DNA of 64,000 nucleotides from Flavobacteriales bacterium UBA3477 (lineage in GTDB: Bacteria; Bacteroidota; Bacteroidia; Flavobacteriales; Schleiferiaceae). The position numbers and the translations under genes are program-made. The stretch's first letter is position 1; every line of letters begins with the position of its first letter. The stretch is taken from NCBI GenBank assembly GCA_002378005.1, contig DFQY01000047.1, positions 1 through 64,000 on the forward strand, given 5' to 3'. Below, piece by piece: positions 43,011 through 51,905 of the stretch. The notes under the pieces are model-generated. The model ran no database searches. It was not told where the DNA came from and saw nothing but the letters and a program-made list of their open reading frames with translations.

Positions 43011-44150
43011 TTATGAGACTGTATGTCGTTCTGCAAGCGCCCGCTCATAAGCTGCCTCGTATCGCGGAACAATAGATTCAATCCCGAAAGCTTTCGCGCG
43101 TTCAAAAGCATTCATTTTGAACTCCATCAGTAGCTGATCATCTTGAAGGAGTGATAAACCGTTTGCAACCATGGTCGTTACATCTCCCACGGGAGAAAGA
43201 TACCCAGTCAGACCGTGCACATTTACCTCAGGAATACCGCCTGCGTTCGTGGACAATACTGGAACTTTAGCCGCCATAGCCTCTAACGCCACCAAACCAA
43301 AACTCTCGGATTCAGAAGTCAAAAGGAATAAATCACTCATGCAAAGTAATCGACGAACTTCATTAGTCTTACCAAAGAACTTCACGCAATCTGTAAGCCC
43401 TAGTTCGCGTACCTGCTGCTCCGCCTTTTCACGTTCAGGACCATCGCCAATCATAAGAAGCACTGCATTTTCTTGGGCACGAATACCAGCAAAAACATTG
43501 ATAATATCCGGAATTCGCTTCACCTTTCTCATGTTTGAAATATGTGTGATGATTTTCTCACCGTTCGGGGCAATCTGAGCACGACGGCAATTCTTATCCC
43601 CTCGGTACAGGTCTAGATCAATAAAGTTCGGAATAACCTCAATGTCTTTTTTAATATCAAAAGAATCCAAAGTATCTAGACGCAGACTCTCACTCACAGA
43701 GGTGACCACATCGCTCTTATTAATGGAGAAGTTAACCGCTGGTTTATAGGAAGGATTCTTCCCAACTAGCGTAATATCTGTCCCGTGTAACGTAGTGACC
43801 ACAGGTACATATTTACCATGCTGCTCTAAGAGGATCTTTTTAGCCATATAGGCGGCATATGCATGCGGAATAGCGTAATGCACGTGGAGTATATCCAATC
43901 CTTCATTAATGACCGTGTCCACCATTTTAGAACTCAACGCGAGCTCATAGGGCTGGTATTCGAACAACGGGTAATCGTGCACATTTACCTCATGGTAGTA
44001 GATGTTCTCATCAAGAACATCCAATCGTACCGGCTGGCTGTAGGTAATGAAATGGACTTCATGGCCTTTTTTAGCCATTTGAATGCCCAATTCTGTGGCC
44101 ACCACACCGGATCCACCATAGGTAGGGTAACAAACTACACCGATCTTCAT
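43011..44150 (-). CDS. bshA: N-acetyl-alpha-D-glucosaminyl L-malate synthase BshA
   Basis: 379-residue GT4 enzyme catalysing the first step of bacillithiol synthesis from UDP-GlcNAc and L-malate. Diagnostic parts: MKIGVVCYPTYGGSGVVATELG, HVHYAIPHAYAA, VTTLHGTDITLVG and SESFGLVALEAMA. It follows the GH3 fusion by 12 bases in the same operon. The rest of the bsh pathway is not in the window. The low-molecular-weight thiol fits OxyR-based redox defence nearby, by inference only. Confidence 0.93.
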   Translation of the reverse strand: MKIGVVCYPTYGGSGVVATELGIQMAKKGHEVHFITYSQPVRLDVLDENIYYHEVNVHDYPLFEYQPYELALSSKMVDTVINEGLDILHVHYAIPHAYAAYMAKKILLEQHGKYVPVVTTLHGTDITLVGKNPSYKPAVNFSINKSDVVTSVSESLRLDTLDSFDIKKDIEVIPNFIDLDLYRGDKNCRRAQIAPNGEKIITHISNMRKVKRIPDIINVFAGIRAQENAVLLMIGDGPEREKAEQQVRELGLTDCVKFFGKTNEVRRLLCMSDLFLLTSESESFGLVALEAMAAKVPVLSTNAGGIPEVNVHGLTGYLSPVGDVTTMVANGLSLLQDDQLLMEFKMNAFERAKAFGIESIVPRYEAAYERALAERHTVS

Positions 44151-44162
44151 TTGCGCTAGGGA

Positions 44163-47069
44163 TTAATTCAAGGCGTCATAAAGATACCCCTGAATATTTG
44201 TTCGGACGTCTAAGGTACTGAGTTTCCCATTCTCTGCATCCGGGTAGGTACGATTACTCAAGAATATGTATAACAAATCCTCTTTAGGGTCCATCCAAAC
44301 TATGGTTCCTGTAAAACCCGTGTGCCCAAAACTCAAATCCGAAGCACAGATGCAACTTGGACCCGGACCATCGTCTAATTGTTTTTTATCAAAACCCAAT
44401 CCGCGGCGGTTATCCATCTCACAGAAGGCACAACTGCTAAACCTTTCAATGGTAGATTCTTGAAAATAACGCACCCCACCATAATAGCCTCCATTGAGGT
44501 ACATCTGCATCATCTTGGCCAAATCATTAGTATTAGCGAACAAGCCAGCGTGTCCTGCTACACCACCAAGCATGGCCGCTCCCATATCATGTACGCGACC
44601 ATGTACTTTTGTCTTGCGCCAGTATCCATCTTCTTCTGTAGGTACGAGCTCATCAAGGGAAAAACCTCTTTCTAAGGGATTGTAGGTGAGTCGCTGAGCA
44701 CCAATGGGCCCATAAAAAGTATTTGCCGCCCATTGATCCAGAGGCTCGTTAAAACGCTCCTCTAGCATCTCTTGGAACAGGTAATAGCCCAAATCTGAAT
44801 AGAGGTATTCCGGCGCCTTCATCTCACTCTTCGCGATCATTTGGAACATCGTATCCCTAATTTCTTGACGAACATACATGTCCTCATGTATTTGAGTAAA
44901 GCCTAATTGAGGCGACGAACTGTACCAATAAGCTCTCGTACTATCAGATTTTATGGTGTACACATAATACGGTATCCAAGCATCTAATCCGCTTTGATGA
45001 GCCAGCACATCTTCAAACACCAAGTATTCCTTGCCAGAACCGTCCAACCGGCTCGTATAGTTGCCTAAGGTCGTTTTCAATAATAAGGGCTGCTTCTCGT
45101 GCCATTTCATGATTCCTGGCAGTGTCGCGGTAATCTTAGTCACCGAGGCAATATCATATAGGTCCGTCCACTCCACCGGGGTAGACTTCGTATAGGTATG
45201 TGATCCAAAGGATTTGGTATACACGACAGTTCCATGACGCGCCACTAATACCTGTGCACCAGGCGTAGCTCCTGCCGCAATGGCGTGCTCTACGGTAGAG
45301 TCGATACGATTTAAAGGCTCTGCATCAAGGCCTACCTCAAAAGGAATACCGTACTTTAATCGAAGTAATTCTTCTGTCTTCTCCCCACTGCCAACTTTTC
45401 CCCATTGATTCAAATCCACAGGCAACGAACCGTTGGTTTCACGTGCACCAAACAAGAACTGAGGCGCCAAAAGCTGCGCAAATTCGTCGTTCTCATACAT
45501 GATCAAAACTCGAACATTTTGTCCCAGATTGGGGTAGGTCAACACCCCATAGGGATTGGCAAAATGTACAATGTAAGTGGGTTTACCAGTGGCTGCCAAT
45601 CGCTCAAGCAGCCCTTTCTCATAAGCTTCGAGTTTATAGCGGCGCCACGGATTCTTCGTGTTCTGATGAAAGGTTACCACAAAGGCATCTTGAGATGCCA
45701 TTTCACGGTCATCCACATCGACACCTAGATGGTGAGACATGGCTACATACCTGTCTAAGTATTCTTTCACAGTTGTGGCAGATTCGAAATCACCCAAAGC
45801 GATGTGAAGGAAGTTTTGCTCTACATTTTTTATCGGGAATGCAGCTGTACCACGTTCCAATAAAGTCGCAGCATTTCGAATGAGGTTGAACGACACTCTT
45901 TGGTTCAAATCTTCTCTTTCAAACAGAGAGTGATCTGAGGTAAGCAAAGTAGAATGGGCCGACTTTTGAGCCTCGAGCCAATCCGCATACGCCCTGCAAT
46001 TTGATTTTGCCACCAAGATTCTTTTCACACGTTCGTCTAAGGACTGGATGGAAATCTTATCTGTGGCCAAGGCATTTTGGAAGGCTTTGGTAGCCTTTGG
46101 CACGTCCATGGGAAAGAGTAAAATATCATTACCCGCGACAAACGCCGCCAACTCCAACTCTCCTGGAGGCGCAAAGGCTGCAGCGCCTTTCATGTTCAGA
46201 GCATCGGTAATAATCAAGCCTTCATAACCCCATTGATCTCTCAAAATCTCTTGAATTACCTTGCGTGAAAGACTGGTGGGTTTTCCGGAGGGCTCAAGGG
46301 AAGGGATATTCAAATGGGCTATCATAATAGCCCCAACACCAGCATCAATAGCACCCTTGAACGGCACCCACTCTACCTCCATGAGTTCACTGAGGGTACG
46401 GTCGACTTTCGGTAAGGTTTTATGGCTGTCCTGGTGGGTATCGCCGTGGCCTGGAAAATGCTTTCCACAAGCCAGCACACCATTCTCTTGAATCCCTTTA
46501 ATCACAGATACGCCCAATGTATTTACGAGATCCGGATCAGAACCAAAGGACCTCGCTCCAATAATGGGGTTGTTTGGATTCGTATTGACATCGAGTACAG
46601 GGGAGAAACTCATGTGTACACCGACGGCAGTACATTCATCCGCCAAGACATGCCCTAAATCATAGGCATCCATCGTTTCGCCTGCCGCCCCAATGGTAAG
46701 TGAGGTTGGGAACTTATAGGTGCTATCCAAACGCATGGCTTGTCCCCATTCCGCATCTTGCCCTACGAGCAAGGGAAAGGCCGCTGCATTTTGAAGGCGA
46801 TGCAGTAGTTTCTTTTGGGGTTCAGGTCCACCTTGCATTGTAATAACCCCTCCAATGTGGTAATCGCGTACGAGTTTTTCTAATTCCGCTTGATGACTCT
46901 CGTCTTTGTTGCTGTAGGCAGCGACCATGAATAATTGGCCGATTTTCTCATCTAACGTCATCGCGCTCAAGGCGGAGTCTACATTAAACGATTGAGCATA
47001 AAGCCCTTTATTCAGCAAAATAGTGAGTAAGGAGGCCGTAAAAATGGCTTTTAGAAAGCGTGTATGCAT
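44163..47069 (-). CDS. Glycoside hydrolase family 3 / beta-lactamase-like serine hydrolase fusion
   Basis: 968 residues from MHTRFLKAIF, which opens a signal peptide ending YAQ; the frame is open to 47246 but the extra codons lie in the mutL-operon promoter. Residues about 30-560 are a GH3 beta-N-acetylglucosaminidase with the NagZ-type loop KHFPGHGDT near residue 202 and IGARSFGSDP. Residues about 600-960 form a class C beta-lactamase-like domain with S-x-x-K as SVTK near 641, YSD in place of YxN, and GHTGFTGT. It probably trims peptidoglycan in the periplasm. The combination recurs in Bacteroidota and leads into bshA. Confidence 0.88.
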   Translation of the reverse strand: MHTRFLKAIFTASLLTILLNKGLYAQSFNVDSALSAMTLDEKIGQLFMVAAYSNKDESHQAELEKLVRDYHIGGVITMQGGPEPQKKLLHRLQNAAAFPLLVGQDAEWGQAMRLDSTYKFPTSLTIGAAGETMDAYDLGHVLADECTAVGVHMSFSPVLDVNTNPNNPIIGARSFGSDPDLVNTLGVSVIKGIQENGVLACGKHFPGHGDTHQDSHKTLPKVDRTLSELMEVEWVPFKGAIDAGVGAIMIAHLNIPSLEPSGKPTSLSRKVIQEILRDQWGYEGLIITDALNMKGAAAFAPPGELELAAFVAGNDILLFPMDVPKATKAFQNALATDKISIQSLDERVKRILVAKSNCRAYADWLEAQKSAHSTLLTSDHSLFEREDLNQRVSFNLIRNAATLLERGTAAFPIKNVEQNFLHIALGDFESATTVKEYLDRYVAMSHHLGVDVDDREMASQDAFVVTFHQNTKNPWRRYKLEAYEKGLLERLAATGKPTYIVHFANPYGVLTYPNLGQNVRVLIMYENDEFAQLLAPQFLFGARETNGSLPVDLNQWGKVGSGEKTEELLRLKYGIPFEVGLDAEPLNRIDSTVEHAIAAGATPGAQVLVARHGTVVYTKSFGSHTYTKSTPVEWTDLYDIASVTKITATLPGIMKWHEKQPLLLKTTLGNYTSRLDGSGKEYLVFEDVLAHQSGLDAWIPYYVYTIKSDSTRAYWYSSSPQLGFTQIHEDMYVRQEIRDTMFQMIAKSEMKAPEYLYSDLGYYLFQEMLEERFNEPLDQWAANTFYGPIGAQRLTYNPLERGFSLDELVPTEEDGYWRKTKVHGRVHDMGAAMLGGVAGHAGLFANTNDLAKMMQMYLNGGYYGGVRYFQESTIERFSSCAFCEMDNRRGLGFDKKQLDDGPGPSCICASDLSFGHTGFTGTIVWMDPKEDLLYIFLSNRTYPDAENGKLSTLDVRTNIQGYLYDALN

Positions 47070-47095
47070 AGGTCGATAAAGTGCCAAGGGGTTCT

Positions 47096-47103
47096 TACCT
47101 TTG
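47096..47103 (+). promoter_or_regulatory. Probable -7 element of the mutL operon
   Basis: TACCTTTG fits TAnnTTTG, 20 bases before the ATG at 47124. Confidence 0.5.
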
Positions 47104-47123
47104 AGATGAGAATATAGAAAGAT

Positions 47124-47399
47124 ATGGGATTCTTTGAACGACGCCAACCGCGCGGTTTTCAACACCAGCCAAGATTTCACGACGAGCGCCAGGAGCGCCT
47201 CCGCATCTTGGAACGCAATGAAAGCGTCGACGAAATTCCGTTTCAAAATAAAGAGAAATACCGAGATCGATTACGAGAGAATTGGGACCTTCGTAGAAAG
47301 CGTAGCGCTGGTGCCAGTGAAGGATTTGTAAAACGCATCCTGATCAGCTTTGTCGCCCTCGCAGTACTTGCGGCCGTAGCCATTTATTATATAGGATGA
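47124..47399 (+). CDS. Small single-pass membrane protein before mutL
   Basis: 91 residues. The N-terminal 65 are strongly charged (many R, K, E) and Q-rich, followed by a C-terminal membrane helix (LISFVALAVLAAVAIYYIG). It would be a tail-anchored protein with a basic cytoplasmic part. The stop overlaps the mutL start by 4 bases. Not recognised, but the size, charge layout and mutL coupling recur in Flavobacteriales. Confidence 0.65.
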   Translation: MGFFERRQPRGFQHQPRFHDERQERLRILERNESVDEIPFQNKEKYRDRLRENWDLRRKRSAGASEGFVKRILISFVALAVLAAVAIYYIG

Positions 47400-49201
47400 G
47401 TTCAATAATAGCTGTTTTATCAGACCATGTAGCCAATCAAATTGCTGCAGGGGAAGTGGTGCAACGCCCAGCCTCTGTAGTCAAGGAATTGTTGGAGAAC
47501 AGCATAGATGCTGGGGCTACAAAGATCACCTTACAACTCGAGGGATCTGGACGTACACTCATCTCAGTCACTGATAACGGAAGTGGCATGGGTAAGGAAG
47601 ATGCTGAGCGCTGTTTTTTGCGCCACGCCACAAGCAAGATTAAAAACGCTGAAGATCTCTTTAACCTTCACACTAGAGGGTTTCGTGGGGAAGCCATGGC
47701 CTCCATCGCTGCTGTATCTCACACGTTAATGCGCACCAATACCGCAGATGAGGGTTTAGGACTTGAGATCAAGTTGGAAGGTGGTAGCATAGTGGCAAAG
47801 AATCCTTACCCCTGTGCCCAAGGAACATATGTAGAGGTCAAGAACTTGTTTTACAATGTACCCGCACGTCGCAAGTTCCTTAAAAATGATCGCGTAGAAT
47901 TGCGCCATTGTGTCGACGAATTTCACCGTGTTGCATTAGTTCACACCTCCATCGAATGGATTATGAAAAGCGATGGCAACACTTTATTCCATCTCAAACC
48001 TGAGCCGCTACGTCGCCGTATTAATGGCATATTTGGACGAAAATTCGATGAGCGCCTCGTTCCGATAGAGGAAGAGACAGAGGTTGTTAAAGTCAGCGGT
48101 TTCATTTTAAAGCCCGAGTTTGCCAAGAAGAAACGCGGCGAGCAATTCTTCTTTGTCAACGATAGGTTCATCAAATCACCTTACCTACATAACGCACTAC
48201 GCGAAGCTTTTGAGGAGGTCTTGACCGCAGAACACCATCCGGGCTATTTCTTGCACCTGCAAGTAGATCCTCAGAGTTTGGATGTAAATATCCACCCTAC
48301 CAAAACAGAGGTGAAGTTTGAGGACGAGCGCACCATTTATGCAGTTCTCCGCAGTGCAGCCCGCCACGCCATTGGGCAGTTTAATGTCGCTCCCGCCATA
48401 GACTTTGATGCAGAACAGAGCTTTAAAGTTCCGCCCTTACCTGAAGGACACCTTCCGAAGCCGCCTCAGATCCAAGTCAATCCAAACTTCAACCCCTTCG
48501 AGTCGACGAAATCAAATCCGCCGCGCATCAGGTCCAACGACGAGCGGTACGAGCGCATTAAAAACGAAAAATACCTCAATACCCAACAAGCTTTTGATGC
48601 CCCGAAAGAGTGGAATATCGAAGATGCCCTACCTGTAGATCCGGTCAGTGGAAAAATCATCCGATGGGGCAAATTCGCCATTACTACTTTGGGCGCAAAA
48701 GCACTAGTCATTGACATCAAAGGGGCTCGCTTCAGAATCTTATATGACCAAATCTGGTCGAAACTCCAAGATGCGACCGTGCCTTCACAACAGGTGTTGT
48801 TCCCAAAGAGTATTTCCTTGTCCATGACTGAAAGAGCACTGTACCAAGCACACGAACAAGATTTTACCATCGCAGGATTTGACTTAGCTCCTGGAACCAC
48901 AGAGGGTGAATATGACATCAAAGGCATTCCAATGATGCTCAATATCGAACAGGCCATACCCACACTGGAAGCACTGTTCGAACAATACCACGAGCAAGAG
49001 GAAGCAGGCGAGAACAAACTTCTCAAAAGCATCGCCTTGGCCATCGCGCAATACGGCGCGGCCACACAAGATCCAAGAACCGCGGAGGAACTCTACGTGT
49101 TAAGAGAACAACTCCTGAGCAGTTCCAACCCACAATACACTCCTAAGGGCAAGAAAATCATCGTCGAATGGAGCCTTGAAGAGATTGAAAAAGCATTATG
49201 A
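47396..49201 (+). CDS. mutL: DNA mismatch repair protein MutL with an eroded endonuclease motif
   Basis: 601 residues. The GHKL ATPase half is complete: ELLENSIDAGAT, DNGSGM, HATSKI and RGFRGEAMASI. A linker with many P and N residues (about 345-420) leads to the dimerisation domain. There the metal-binding motif DQHAxxExxxxE is replaced by D440-IKGARFRILY-D451, and the C-terminal CPHGRP-like motif by TPKGKK. A latent endonuclease therefore seems lost, although mismatch-repair signalling through the ATPase may remain. It is coupled by 4-base overlaps to the small membrane gene and to the first rhomboid gene. Confidence 0.92.
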   Translation: MSSIIAVLSDHVANQIAAGEVVQRPASVVKELLENSIDAGATKITLQLEGSGRTLISVTDNGSGMGKEDAERCFLRHATSKIKNAEDLFNLHTRGFRGEAMASIAAVSHTLMRTNTADEGLGLEIKLEGGSIVAKNPYPCAQGTYVEVKNLFYNVPARRKFLKNDRVELRHCVDEFHRVALVHTSIEWIMKSDGNTLFHLKPEPLRRRINGIFGRKFDERLVPIEEETEVVKVSGFILKPEFAKKKRGEQFFFVNDRFIKSPYLHNALREAFEEVLTAEHHPGYFLHLQVDPQSLDVNIHPTKTEVKFEDERTIYAVLRSAARHAIGQFNVAPAIDFDAEQSFKVPPLPEGHLPKPPQIQVNPNFNPFESTKSNPPRIRSNDERYERIKNEKYLNTQQAFDAPKEWNIEDALPVDPVSGKIIRWGKFAITTLGAKALVIDIKGARFRILYDQIWSKLQDATVPSQQVLFPKSISLSMTERALYQAHEQDFTIAGFDLAPGTTEGEYDIKGIPMMLNIEQAIPTLEALFEQYHEQEEAGENKLLKSIALAIAQYGAATQDPRTAEELYVLREQLLSSSNPQYTPKGKKIIVEWSLEEIEKAL

Positions 49202-49929
49202 TCGTACAACGCAGATTTAGTTTAATGCCCACCGTTGTGAAGAACCTGTTGATCATCAACGGGCTGTTCTTCCTAGGAATGTACAGTATTCGCAACACCT
49301 TTGGTATTGATATTACGGATTGGCTAGGACTGTATTTTCCCTTGTCGGACAGCTTCCTCCCTGTCCAATTAGTTTCTCACATGTTCATGCACGGCAACAT
49401 GGGCCACATCTTCTCCAACATGATCATGCTGTGGTTTTTGGGCAGCGCAATGGAGAACTATTGGGGACCGAAGAGATTCTTGATCTACTACCTATTGACA
49501 GGATTAGGCGCCAGCGCCCTGCAAATCGGAGTCAACGCCTTGGAATATTCCCAATTAAGCGCTCAACTAGACAGCGCCGCAATGGACACCATTCTGAGCA
49601 AGGGTGCTGATATCATTAATCAAGGCATGAACTACACTGATCCGGTGAGGGGTGCGATGAACAGATTACTTCACGTACCGATGGTAGGTGCCTCGGGCGC
49701 TGTTTTCGGTGTACTGCTCGCGTTCGGGATGACCTTTCCAAACCAGGTTATCTACCTTAACTTTTTCTTCCCTATCAAAGCCAAATATTTCGTCATAGGC
49801 TACGGCCTTTTAGAACTGTACAACGGCTTTGCAGTGAGCAATAGCGGCATCGCACACTTTGCCCACCTCGGCGGGATGCTATTCGGCTACCTGCTCATCA
49901 GAAAATGGCGCAGAGAAATGTATCTTTAA
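49198..49929 (+). CDS. Rhomboid family intramembrane serine protease (first of two)
   Basis: 243 residues with six to seven membrane helices. HMFMHGNMGHIFSNMIMLWFLG is the conserved H/N loop, GASGAVFG holds the catalytic Ser, and AHFAHLGGMLFG the catalytic His. It cuts membrane-anchored substrates; none is known here. It is third in the mutL operon and followed by another rhomboid after 18 bases. Confidence 0.9.
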   Translation: MIVQRRFSLMPTVVKNLLIINGLFFLGMYSIRNTFGIDITDWLGLYFPLSDSFLPVQLVSHMFMHGNMGHIFSNMIMLWFLGSAMENYWGPKRFLIYYLLTGLGASALQIGVNALEYSQLSAQLDSAAMDTILSKGADIINQGMNYTDPVRGAMNRLLHVPMVGASGAVFGVLLAFGMTFPNQVIYLNFFFPIKAKYFVIGYGLLELYNGFAVSNSGIAHFAHLGGMLFGYLLIRKWRREMYL

Positions 49930-49947
49930 GATTCCAGACCCCAGTAC

Positions 49948-50853
49948 ATGAGTGATTTCATCAATAGAATCAAACACGACGCATTCAAGGGCGATTATTT
50001 GACCCGATTGCTGTACCTCAACATTGGGGTGTTTCTATTGTACAGCATCTCAAACGCATTTATCACGCTATTGACCGGCCAGATTGGGCTAATACCTCGC
50101 CTAGCCGACGATCTTTTAGCCCTACCCTCCACCCCGTGGAAACTGGCCACCCGACCGTGGACCTTGTTGACCTACATGTTCACACATTTCAGCTTCCGCC
50201 ACATACTCTTCAACATGCTCATCCTATACTTCTCGGGTAAGATGCTCATGGAATATTTGGGCGAAAAGCGCATGCTCGCGTTGTACATCTATGGAGGTAT
50301 AGGTGGTGGAATGCTCTACATCATTCTCTACAACATCAGCCCTATTTTGGGCGCAGGTACCATGGTTGGCGCAAGCGCAGGTACCATTGCGGTATTAGTT
50401 GCCGGGGCCATGTATTTACCAAATATGCCGGTCCGATTATGGGGAATCTTCGAAGTAAAATATTGGATGCTCGCGGCAGGTATTGTCTTACTCGATATTC
50501 TTAGCCTGACCGGTTCTAACGCCGGTGGCCACATCGCACACCTTGGAGGTGCCATAGTCGCGTATTTCTTCATTCGCAGCATGCGCAACGGACATGAATG
50601 GAATGTGTACCTATTCCAAGTCATTGATGCGGTACGCAACACCCTCTACCGAAATTCACGCAAGCGCAGAGGCTTCAAATTTGGCGAGCGCAACTACACA
50701 AAATATGAGGAGGTAAAGACAAAAAAATCGGACCCCCCGAAAAGTGATACTACCAAAATGGACGCCATCCTAGATAAGATCAAGGAGAAAGGATACGACA
50801 GCTTGAGCAAAGAGGAGAAGGCCTATTTGTTTAAAATCTCGAAGGACCAGTGA
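49948..50853 (+). CDS. Rhomboid family intramembrane serine protease (second of two)
   Basis: 301 residues. The rhomboid core has FTHFSFRHILFNMLILYFSG, GASAGTIA with the Ser in a G-x-S motif, and GGHIAHLGGAIVAY with the His. A charged C-terminal cytoplasmic tail (DAILDKIKEKGYDSLSKEE) is extra compared with the first copy. The overall similarity to the neighbour is low outside the core, so the duplication is old. Its stop overlaps the next gene (GTGA). Confidence 0.88.
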   Translation: MSDFINRIKHDAFKGDYLTRLLYLNIGVFLLYSISNAFITLLTGQIGLIPRLADDLLALPSTPWKLATRPWTLLTYMFTHFSFRHILFNMLILYFSGKMLMEYLGEKRMLALYIYGGIGGGMLYIILYNISPILGAGTMVGASAGTIAVLVAGAMYLPNMPVRLWGIFEVKYWMLAAGIVLLDILSLTGSNAGGHIAHLGGAIVAYFFIRSMRNGHEWNVYLFQVIDAVRNTLYRNSRKRRGFKFGERNYTKYEEVKTKKSDPPKSDTTKMDAILDKIKEKGYDSLSKEEKAYLFKISKDQ

Positions 50854-51905
50854 AAAAGCGCCTCTGGATACTGCGAACGTTCAACGTAGGACTCTTTTAC
50901 GCCACACTACTTATCGGTTTTGGATCAATACTACCTGGCAATTGGATTCCAGGCTCTGGAGTACTGAGCATCCTGTTTCCATTCTTGCTGTTCCCCCATT
51001 TGATCATGATTCTAATCTGGGCTAGATTCCGCCCTAAGCACATGCTCAAAAACCTGATATGCCTTGCTATACTGTTCTTCCCAGTGATGGCCCTATCTCC
51101 GATGAGCGGATTTCCCGCTCCCGAACAAACTGTCTGGAAGGTGGCCAGCTACAACGTACGGGCGTTCTACCAGCAGCGCGGCATCACCAATGACATCGCA
51201 CAATGGACACAAACGGAAGGCATCGACATACTATGCACTCAAGAAATGCGTCGCAGCGTCGCCAATCCTGTAGCCGACCACTTCCCTTACCGAGTATATG
51301 CGCCAAACAACAAGAGCATTGGGACCGCGATATATTCAAAATTCCCCATCATTAACCACGGCTCATTGGTATTCGATGCCATTGAAGAGAACTCGTACGC
51401 CAAGCGTAGCGCCGGTTATGCAGATATCGCTCTGCCCGACGACACCATACGCATCATCAACATCCACTTGAGCTCCACCGGCATCAAGGATATGGACATG
51501 GAGATTGAGCCCACACGGGAGGAATGGATTGAAAAAGGCCAATTCATGGCGAAGAAAATCGCCCGCTCGGACAGAGACCGTGGCAAACAAGGCCGAAGCA
51601 TCGTGCAATGGGTCGGTGAAAGCCCGTATCCCGTAGTACTTACTGGAGACTTCAACTCTGTACCAGGCGGGAACTTGTATGCGCGCTTACTATGGAAATT
51701 AGACGATCCATACCTCTTCAAAGGATCTGGCGCATGGGGCTCCTACCTTCCATTATTGCAAAAAGGTCTTCCCTTGCGTATAGACTGGACTCTGGTGGAC
51801 GGACAATTGCCCTATTCCGGCCAATACCTCAGCGATGTGGCTTTTAGTGACCACCGCCCACTGATTACCACCTTTAGCGCTCCAACCGAGCCTCTAGAAG
51901 ATTAA
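50850..51905 (+). CDS. Membrane-anchored endonuclease/exonuclease/phosphatase family protein
   Basis: 351 residues, GTG start. Two or three membrane helices occupy residues 10-90, then an EEP domain: VASYNVRAFYQQ (metal Asn), CTQEMRRS (Glu), NIHLSSTG (His), VVLTGDFNSVPGG (Asp/Asn) and FSDHRPLIT (Asp-His). It may be a phosphodiesterase or nuclease facing the periplasm. It is last in the mutL operon and its 3' end overlaps the convergent solute-binding gene by 32 bases. Confidence 0.85.
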   Translation: MKKRLWILRTFNVGLFYATLLIGFGSILPGNWIPGSGVLSILFPFLLFPHLIMILIWARFRPKHMLKNLICLAILFFPVMALSPMSGFPAPEQTVWKVASYNVRAFYQQRGITNDIAQWTQTEGIDILCTQEMRRSVANPVADHFPYRVYAPNNKSIGTAIYSKFPIINHGSLVFDAIEENSYAKRSAGYADIALPDDTIRIINIHLSSTGIKDMDMEIEPTREEWIEKGQFMAKKIARSDRDRGKQGRSIVQWVGESPYPVVLTGDFNSVPGGNLYARLLWKLDDPYLFKGSGAWGSYLPLLQKGLPLRIDWTLVDGQLPYSGQYLSDVAFSDHRPLITTFSAPTEPLED

